From CAMEON01 sp045643785 (GTDB lineage Bacteria > Bacillota > Clostridia > Oscillospirales > CAG-272): 13,531 nucleotides of DNA. Position numbers and translations under genes: made by a program. Location of the stretch: assembly GCA_045643785.1 (NCBI GenBank), contig JAZRFR010000129.1, positions 1 to 13,531 on the forward strand. The letters are read 5' to 3'. Below, piece by piece: positions 1 through 6,193 of the stretch; position 1 is the stretch's first letter, and each line of letters begins with the position of its first letter. A model generated the notes under the pieces. It was not told the origin of the DNA. It ran no database searches and worked only from the letters and a program-made list of their open reading frames with translations.

Positions 1-80
1 CTTGAAGGGTGTCCAGAGGGAAACTTCTTTCAAGAAGTTTCCCTTTGGCGCTCTCTCGCTCCCCCATAAACTGCAATTTC
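1..80 (-). repeat. Intergenic hairpin repeat, copy 1 (minus orientation)
   Basis: Read on the minus strand, this stretch closely matches the element at 8623-8700: both begin AATTGCAGTTT, continue with a G-run and AGCGAGAGAGCGCC, then a hairpin with AAACTTCTT/AAGAAGTTT as its inner stem, then a GGAC-CCCTT-CAAG tail. The hairpin arms are 13-28 and 33-48 with loop TTCA, giving 16 pairs including one G-T wobble at 16/45. The left end may continue outside the window. A role as bidirectional terminator or stabilising RNA structure is inferred. Confidence 0.8.
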
Positions 81-114
81 TACCCTTCTGTTTAATAAAT
101 TTTCACCAAATATC

Positions 115-143
115 TTGCATTTTCTGCTATAATATTGTATAAT
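115..143 (+). promoter_or_regulatory. Probable sigma-A promoter of the glpK operon
   Basis: Two overlapping -10 candidates are visible. TATAAT at 138-143 lies 17 bases after TTGCAT (115-120), which matches only the TTG half of a -35 box. A second TATAAT at 128-133 is preceded by TG at 125-126, making an extended -10 (TGCTATAAT) that would need little -35 contact. The stretch is markedly AT-rich against its surroundings. Start sites would fall around 140-150, leaving a short leader before the ribosome binding site AAAAGGGGG at 162-170. No operator or CRE-like site is obvious. Confidence 0.6.
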
Positions 144-178
144 ATATAAATCCAAATAGAGAAAAGGGGGACAAACCC

Positions 179-1690
179 ATGAAGCAATACATACTCGCTC
201 TGGACGAGGGAACCACCTCCGCCCGCGCTATTCTGTTTGACCGCGAAGGGAAGACGGTTGCCTCCGCACAGCATGAATTTCCCCAGATCTACCCCAAGGC
301 CGGGTGGGTGGAGCATGACCCCATGGCTATCTATGCCAATCAGTACGCCGCTATGACCGAGTGCATCGCCCTCAGTGGTATTGATCCCGCCGAGATCGCC
401 GCCGTGGGCATTACCAACCAGCGAGAGACCGTGGTGGTTTGGGACAAGAAGACGGGCAAGCCCGTTTGCAACGCCATCGTCTGGCAATGCCGCCGCACCT
501 CGAGCCTCTGCGAGCAGTTGGAGCGGGACGGCTACGCCGACCTGATCCGTCAGCGGACGGGTCTGCGCCTGGATCCTTACTTCAGCGGCACCAAGATCAA
601 GTGGATTTTGGACAACGTAGAGGGCGCCCGCGCCCGCGCCGAGGCAGGGGAACTGCTTTTCGGCACCGTGGATACCTGGCTGTGCTGGAAGCTCACCGAG
701 GGGCGAGTCTTCGTCACCGATCGCACCAACGCCTCCCGCACTATGCTCATGAATCTGCACACGGGAGAATGGGACGAGGATATGCTGCGGATTCTGGATA
801 TCCCCCGCGCCATGCTTCCCGAGATCCGATCCAGTAGTGAAATTTACGGCTACGCCGAGATCATGGGCGCTCGCCTTCCCATCGCGGGCATCGCAGGCGA
901 CCAGCAGGCCGCTCTGTTCGGGCAGGGCTGCTTTGAGGCGGGACAAGCCAAGAACACCTACGGAACGGGCTGTTTCCTCTTGACCCATACGGGGCGTGAG
1001 CCCGTGTTCTCCCGCCGCGATCTGCTCACCACCGTGGCGGCCTCCGAGGCAGGGAAGCCGATGGAGTACGCGCTGGAGGGCAGCGTGTTCGTGGGCGGCG
1101 CCGTAGTGCAATGGCTCCGTGACGAGTTGCATTTCATCACCGAATCGGTAGACAGTGAATATTTTGCCGCCAAGGTGCCCGACAGCGGCGGGGTGTACGT
1201 TGTCCCCGCCTTTACGGGTCTGGGCGCGCCCCATTGGGATATGCACGCAAGAGGCAGTATCTTCGGCCTCACCCGCGGCGCAGGGAAGGATCACATCATC
1301 CGCGCTGCCCTGGAGTCCATCGCCTACCAGACCGAGGACGTCCTGGCCGCCATGCAGGATGATATGGCGGATCTTGGCGATGGTAGCGAGGGCGGAAAGG
1401 GCATCGCCTCCCTGAAAGTGGACGGCGGCGCTTCCCGCAATCGCCTGCTTTTGCAATTCCAGAGCGACGTGTCAAATCTGCCTGTGATCCGTCCCGCCAC
1501 CACCGAGGCCACCGCCCTGGGCGCGGCGTTCCTGGCGGGCTTGGCCGTGGGATTTTTTGGCAGCCGCGAGGAGATTTCCGCCCTGCTTTCCTCGGACGGA
1601 ATGACCTTCACCCCCCGCATGAGCGGCGACGACCGCACACGCCTCTTGGACGGTTGGAATCGCGCCGTCAAGGCTTGTCGCGCGTTTTGA
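179..1690 (+). CDS. glpK: Glycerol kinase
   Basis: Transfers phosphate from ATP to glycerol, giving sn-glycerol 3-phosphate in the cytosol for glycolysis (through GlpD/GlpA) or phospholipid synthesis. At 503 residues it has the usual family length. It shows the N-terminal phosphate-binding motif DEGTTSARA (from residue 9), GDQQAALFG with the catalytic base at Asp241, the FGGY-family signature GLGAPHWD (347-354), and the ATP-site motif DGGASRN (415-421). The start is fixed by the G-rich ribosome binding site at 162-170. The loop before Asp241 reads EIYGYAEIMGARLPIAG: it is short and lacks the HFYG histidine that HPr phosphorylates in enterococcal GlpK, so PTS control through that residue is unlikely. 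It is first in a four-gene operon, without the glpF transporter or glpD. The family assignment is secure; glycerol as substrate is very probable. Confidence 0.96.
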   Translation: MKQYILALDEGTTSARAILFDREGKTVASAQHEFPQIYPKAGWVEHDPMAIYANQYAAMTECIALSGIDPAEIAAVGITNQRETVVVWDKKTGKPVCNAIVWQCRRTSSLCEQLERDGYADLIRQRTGLRLDPYFSGTKIKWILDNVEGARARAEAGELLFGTVDTWLCWKLTEGRVFVTDRTNASRTMLMNLHTGEWDEDMLRILDIPRAMLPEIRSSSEIYGYAEIMGARLPIAGIAGDQQAALFGQGCFEAGQAKNTYGTGCFLLTHTGREPVFSRRDLLTTVAASEAGKPMEYALEGSVFVGGAVVQWLRDELHFITESVDSEYFAAKVPDSGGVYVVPAFTGLGAPHWDMHARGSIFGLTRGAGKDHIIRAALESIAYQTEDVLAAMQDDMADLGDGSEGGKGIASLKVDGGASRNRLLLQFQSDVSNLPVIRPATTEATALGAAFLAGLAVGFFGSREEISALLSSDGMTFTPRMSGDDRTRLLDGWNRAVKACRAF

Positions 1691-1708
1691 TGTAAAGGAG
1701 ATATGTCT

Positions 1709-2662
1709 ATGAATTCCATACAGAAGCAACAGATCCGTGTCCCCTCCACCGACGGAGTTCACACCCTCGCAGGTGTGGTGTATATCCCCGCAGGGGATCC
1801 CGTGGGTATTTTGCAGGTGGTACACGGCATGACCGAATACATCGGCCGCTACGATCGTTTCATGACCGAGATGGCCGAGGCAGGATGGGTGGTTTGTGGC
1901 CATGACCATCTGGGTCACGGGCAGACCGCCGATCCCTCCGAATGGGGCTATATCGCCAAAAAGAACGGCTGGGATATCCTTTGCCGTGACGCGAAGGCCG
2001 TTGGTGATGCCGTCCGTAAGGACTACGGGCAGAATCTCCCCTATGTCCTCATGGGACACAGCATGGGTTCCTTCGTCGCCCGTTTGACGGCTGAAAAGTA
2101 CGCAAAGCCCGATGCCCTCATCGTCATGGGTACGGGTGGCCCCAACCCCGCCGCCGGTGTGGGAATCGCTCTGTCGGGGCTGGTCAAAGCTCTCCGCGGA
2201 GAAAAACATATCTCCAAGCTGGTGTATTCCTTGGCCTTCGGCGGCTACACCAAGCCCTTCCGGAGAGAAAACGACATCTACTCCTGGCTGACGAACGACA
2301 TTGCCGTGCGGGACGTATACCGCAAAGACCCCCTCTGCACTTTCCTGTTTACCACCTCGGCCATGGGCGACCTCATTCGCCTCACGAAAGAATCCAACCG
2401 TAGCGCCTGGTTCAAGTCTCTGCCCGACGACCTGCCCATCCTGCTGGTATCGGGGAAAGACGATCCCGTAGGCGGCATGGGCAAGGGTGTGGAGGCGGTG
2501 CGCCGCAACCTGCAAAAGGCGGGGAAGCAGGTCACCTGCCACCTGTACGAGGGTTGCCGCCACGAGATCCTCAACGATACCTGCCACGACCGTGTGGTGA
2601 AAGATATACGGAATTTTTTGAGTCGAACCGTTACCGTTGCAAAGGAGACTGAAACGCTATGA
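1709..2662 (+). CDS. Alpha/beta hydrolase, monoacylglycerol lipase / lysophospholipase-like
   Basis: Serine hydrolase of the Hydrolase_4 (monoacylglycerol lipase, lysophospholipase) family, 317 residues, no signal peptide, so cytosolic. The likely triad is Ser118 in GHSMGS, Asp252 in SGKDDPVG and His285 in GCRHEI; the oxyanion-hole motif HGMTEY lies near the N-terminus, and GHDHLGHG is the usual family strand motif. ATG at 1709 is preferred because AAAGGAG (1694-1700) is 8 bases before it, whereas the ATG at 1703 would be only 2 bases away. It begins 18 bases after glpK and overlaps the next gene by 4 bases (ATGA). Together with glpK it suggests that acyl-glycerol is cleaved and the freed glycerol is phosphorylated. 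Substrate is inferred from family and neighbour; other esters remain possible. Confidence 0.88.
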   Translation: MNSIQKQQIRVPSTDGVHTLAGVVYIPAGDPVGILQVVHGMTEYIGRYDRFMTEMAEAGWVVCGHDHLGHGQTADPSEWGYIAKKNGWDILCRDAKAVGDAVRKDYGQNLPYVLMGHSMGSFVARLTAEKYAKPDALIVMGTGGPNPAAGVGIALSGLVKALRGEKHISKLVYSLAFGGYTKPFRRENDIYSWLTNDIAVRDVYRKDPLCTFLFTTSAMGDLIRLTKESNRSAWFKSLPDDLPILLVSGKDDPVGGMGKGVEAVRRNLQKAGKQVTCHLYEGCRHEILNDTCHDRVVKDIRNFLSRTVTVAKETETL

Positions 2663-5600
2663 AAAAATGCTTGTCCTTACTCCTGTCTGCCCTGCTGCTC
2701 CTGACAGCCATGGCAGGGCTTCTGTCGGGGCTGACCCTGACCGCCGCCGCCGAGGATCTCAGCGGCATCCAGACCATCGAATTCGCCCGTAACGGCGTGG
2801 GAGGCTCCCCCTACATGAGCGGTCTGAACGTCCCTGTGGGCTACGCCTTCAAGGTGGATCCCGAAAAACGGCTGTTGCAGATCAGCATTCCCGAGTTCGC
2901 TACTTACAGCAATAACACCAACAAGGGTACCTTCAAACTCTACGAGTGGAAGGGAGACCGTAACTCCACCGTAGCGGCCGCGCCCATCGTCGAGCGGGAG
3001 ATTCTGAACCACGTGGATCACGACGCGCTGGTGCTGGAGATCCCCGCCGAGAAAAAGGTGACGGGTCACCTCTACTTTGAGGTCATCTGTCTGGAGGGCG
3101 CCAGCTATACTCCCTGGAACGCTGAGGGCGGCCTCATCGACCCCATCCCCGGGGTGGTGACGGATATGCAGGCCTACCTGAGCGGCAATCCCGCCAATCC
3201 CTTCGCATGCGATATTACGGTCTGCGATATGGAGAACAAGTCGGCATCCGCTTACATCACCTTCACCTACGATTTCTCCAAGGGACTCAAGGATCAGGAG
3301 GACTACAACCAGGTCAATCAGATCCGGATTGAGAACAAGCAGGGCTACGTGACCTTCACCGCCGAGGGCGACGATCCTTACTTCCGCTTCTCGGATAACT
3401 ACCAGCCCACCCCCAAGACAAGTGATCTGGCCTACGCGGTCATCGAGTACCGCACCACCGCCTCCATCGCCCGTGGCGAGATTTTCACCAACCGCCGCAG
3501 CGGCGCCCATTGGGGCGACCCCAACGCCTACGTTTCCTGGAACTACATTCCCGACGGCGAGTGGCACACCGTGGTGGTGGACGCCTCCGAGGTCTGGGGC
3601 AACGATCAGACCGACGAGCTGTACGCCTTCCGCTTCGATCCCCTGGCATCGGGGGCGCAGGTGGGTGACAGCATTGACGTGGCTTCCATCAAGTTCTTTG
3701 GCGACGGTCTCTACGCCCGCTCCTACGCCGCTGACCGCGAGGCCTCCATCAAGGAGGACGAATCCCTCCTGGTGGCCGAGGGCTCCGAGATCATCGACTT
3801 CGGTGCAGGCAAGCACGTATCGGGTCTTGTGGCACCCGATACCGTGAAGGTTTACACCGAAAAGGATTTTACCCGCCTTTCCGCTTCCGCTTCCACTACC
3901 GTCACGGTCAGCGGTCTTGACGTCAATCCTGCCTTCCGCTTCGTTACCCTCATGGCCCGAACCGAGTCTGCTTCGGTCAGCGAGGGCGTTACACTCACCG
4001 CAAAGGCGGGTTCTGCCGAAGCGCAGGGAAGCTACTCCATTCCATACGATGGCTACTGGCATGCGGTTACCGTAGAGCTTCCGTTGGATGCCGACGGCGC
4101 GCCTGTGGATACCCTGACCCTGACCCTCCCCGAGGGCTGGGTAGATATCACCTATATCGGCTTCTTTGAAAAGCCCGAGTACTCCGATAAGTACGTCTAC
4201 CCCAAGGCATTCAACACCCATCAGTTCGTGTTGGGCGCGGCCAACGTCCCCGTATACAACGTCACCGATCCCACCCTGGGCTCTCCCTTCTGCAGCGGCG
4301 GTCAGTCCATGGGGCAGAAGTTCACCGCCACGGGGGCTGTCCGTGGTGTCATCATCCCCGGTCACGCTACCTGGGGCGCTGATGCCAACAACAACAGCGG
4401 CTACTTCAAGCTGTTCAAGTGGAACGGCGACTACAATACCACCGTGGCGGGTACGCCCCTCGTGGAGCGTGAGTTGAAGAATCTCCGTGACGGCGAGGAT
4501 CTGGTGGTTACCTTCGACGAGCTTGACGCCGGGGAATACTGCTTTGAGATCAAGATGACTACCCCCGGGGATAAGGCCTATACCGGCTTCAATTCCGCAA
4601 ACGGAACGGCTACCGAGGGAACCGTCTCTTTCCGCAACGGTCAGGTTAACAGCGACCAGCTCGTGGCGGGCTACCTCACCGCGGGCGAGGGTCTTCTGGA
4701 CGTGGGTCCCGAGTACGCCATGGATATGACCTTCGAGTATGACTTTACCCGCCACTACGACAGCGTCACCGAGGCGCTGGGGCTGAACAACATGAGCGGT
4801 ATGACGGTCACCGATCTATGCGATCAGGGCTACCTGTCCATCACCGCCCAGCAGAACGACCCTTACTTCGCCTTTGGCGTGGATCCCTCCGTGACCTCGA
4901 ACCTCATGGATCACATCGTCATCAAGTACCGCACCACCTCCACCGCCAAGAGCGGCGAGCTTTTCGTGGATCGCTCCGATGGCGCGACCTGGGGCAATAC
5001 CTATGAGAAGACCAACATGATCTGGGATTGGCAGACCGACGGGGAATGGAATATCGAGGTGATTGACGCATCTTCCCGTTGGGGCAACGTTTATGACGTC
5101 TACTTGAAGAACATCCGCTTCGATCCTCTGGAGAAGCCCACGGGCGCAGGGGAGACCATCGACGTGGCCTACATCAAGTTCTTCGCCAACGCCAAGGCCG
5201 CCGAGGCCTACGCCGCCACCGAGTACGTGGAGGAGGATGGCAAAACTGTGGTCAAAGCCCCCCTCCGTCCCATTGATCCCACCACCGTAAAGCCTATCGT
5301 TCTCATCGAGGGTGAGGATCTCAATGTCACGGGCGGCAGTCAGATGAAGGACGCCACCTACGATTACGGTAAGGGCTTCATCACCCTCACCGCCAAGGGT
5401 GTCGATCCCAACTACTTCCTGTACCGCGAGTCCACCAAGATCGCGCCCTTCATGGCGATCAAGTACCGTACTACCATCCGAAACGTCAAGGGCGAGCTGC
5501 ACGTGGGCTCGGTACAAACCAGTCCCAACGGCCGCTCTGATCGCCTGGTGTTCGACTACGTTACCGACGGGGAATGGCATATCGCCGTCATCGATCTCCG

Positions 5601-6162
5601 CAAGATCCCCGACTACAACTCCGACACCAATACCGTTAACTACCTCCGCTTTGACTTCCTCCACTCCGACAGCGGCATGAGCGGCGGCGCATACCTGGAG
5701 GTGGAGTACATCGGCTTCTTCAACACCGTGGACGAGGCCACCGTGTACCCCCACGCCCTCCCCGAGGAGCGAGCGCTCCATACGATCACCTTTGTGGTCA
5801 ACGGGATCGAACTGTACAAGGTGCAATTCCGTGAGGGAGACGCATCTCTGGAGGAGCCCGTCGTGCCCATTTTGCCCGGTATGGTCGGTGTGTGGGAGTC
5901 CTACACCCTCGGCACCTCGGATATCACCGTCAATGCGGTCTATACCCCCACGACCGAATCGGATATCCCCGACGTGCCTCCGCTTCCTTCGGAGGATGAT
6001 ACCGGCATCGATGAACCCGAGACGAACGTCCCCGTCGATACCTCTGCCGATACCACCCCCGCAGAAGGGAAGGGCTGTGGCTCCGTTCTTGCCGTGACCC
6101 TTCTGCCTCTCCTCCTTGCAGGTACCTTCGTGGCACTCCGCAAGCGGGAGCCCCGCCTGTAA
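2659..6162 (+). CDS. Large secreted modular surface protein with internal duplication and C-terminal anchor
   Basis: 1167 residues, function unknown. A Sec signal peptide (MKKC, leucine-rich core, AAA-ED cleavage near residue 31) is followed by beta-rich modules. Module A occurs at about 37-158 and 519-650 (shared GSP, KLY/FEWKxD-like, TVA-xP-VERE motifs). Module B occurs at about 228-348, 723-843 and 905-1022, with a weaker copy at 402-504. Its signature is YRTT, GE-, DGEWH-VVDAS, RFDPL, then IKFF/IGFF. Residues 1041-1100 resemble an InlB/Flg_new-type repeat (TFVVNG, EPVVP, VNAVY). A Pro/Thr/Asp linker precedes KGCGS (1138-1142), a hydrophobic helix and the basic tail RKREPRL. This looks like a wall- or membrane-tethered carbohydrate- or ligand-binding protein; no catalytic motif is seen. 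AAAGGAG at 2641-2647 serves the start, and the gene overlaps the hydrolase by 4 bases. Confidence 0.85.
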   Translation: MKKCLSLLLSALLLLTAMAGLLSGLTLTAAAEDLSGIQTIEFARNGVGGSPYMSGLNVPVGYAFKVDPEKRLLQISIPEFATYSNNTNKGTFKLYEWKGDRNSTVAAAPIVEREILNHVDHDALVLEIPAEKKVTGHLYFEVICLEGASYTPWNAEGGLIDPIPGVVTDMQAYLSGNPANPFACDITVCDMENKSASAYITFTYDFSKGLKDQEDYNQVNQIRIENKQGYVTFTAEGDDPYFRFSDNYQPTPKTSDLAYAVIEYRTTASIARGEIFTNRRSGAHWGDPNAYVSWNYIPDGEWHTVVVDASEVWGNDQTDELYAFRFDPLASGAQVGDSIDVASIKFFGDGLYARSYAADREASIKEDESLLVAEGSEIIDFGAGKHVSGLVAPDTVKVYTEKDFTRLSASASTTVTVSGLDVNPAFRFVTLMARTESASVSEGVTLTAKAGSAEAQGSYSIPYDGYWHAVTVELPLDADGAPVDTLTLTLPEGWVDITYIGFFEKPEYSDKYVYPKAFNTHQFVLGAANVPVYNVTDPTLGSPFCSGGQSMGQKFTATGAVRGVIIPGHATWGADANNNSGYFKLFKWNGDYNTTVAGTPLVERELKNLRDGEDLVVTFDELDAGEYCFEIKMTTPGDKAYTGFNSANGTATEGTVSFRNGQVNSDQLVAGYLTAGEGLLDVGPEYAMDMTFEYDFTRHYDSVTEALGLNNMSGMTVTDLCDQGYLSITAQQNDPYFAFGVDPSVTSNLMDHIVIKYRTTSTAKSGELFVDRSDGATWGNTYEKTNMIWDWQTDGEWNIEVIDASSRWGNVYDVYLKNIRFDPLEKPTGAGETIDVAYIKFFANAKAAEAYAATEYVEEDGKTVVKAPLRPIDPTTVKPIVLIEGEDLNVTGGSQMKDATYDYGKGFITLTAKGVDPNYFLYRESTKIAPFMAIKYRTTIRNVKGELHVGSVQTSPNGRSDRLVFDYVTDGEWHIAVIDLRKIPDYNSDTNTVNYLRFDFLHSDSGMSGGAYLEVEYIGFFNTVDEATVYPHALPEERALHTITFVVNGIELYKVQFREGDASLEEPVVPILPGMVGVWESYTLGTSDITVNAVYTPTTESDIPDVPPLPSEDDTGIDEPETNVPVDTSADTTPAEGKGCGSVLAVTLLPLLLAGTFVALRKREPRL
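2803..4170 (+). repeat. Surface protein duplication, unit 1 (A-B-B' modules)
   Basis: Residues 49 to about 504 of the surface protein. Module A (from GSPYMSG), module B (from QGYVTFTAEGDDPYF) and a degenerate B' (to ITYIGFFE) occur in the same order as in unit 2, shifted by about 492-515 residues. Similarity was judged by eye at protein level; DNA identity appears limited, so the duplication is old. Confidence 0.7.
4279..5730 (+). repeat. Surface protein duplication, unit 2 (A-B-B modules)
   Basis: Residues 541 to about 1022. The order is module A (from GSPFCSGG), module B (from QGYLSITAQQNDPYF) and a third good B (from KGFITLTAKGVDPNYF to VEYIGFFN). Anchors repeated from unit 1 include GSP at 49 and 541, QGY at 228 and 723, and IGFF at 500 and 1018. 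Confidence 0.7.
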
Positions 6163-6193
6163 GCGGCACCCCTATGAAAGGAAGGAACTGTAT

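Noticed and set aside
6061..6162. Classic LPXTG sortase anchor at the end of the surface protein
   Set aside because: No LPXTG or close variant is present; the motif before the helix is KGCGS.
6116..6193. Upstream start for the GH99-like lipoprotein
   Set aside because: The frame is open but overlaps the surface protein gene, lacks a ribosome binding site, and would bury the lipoprotein signal that begins at 6194.
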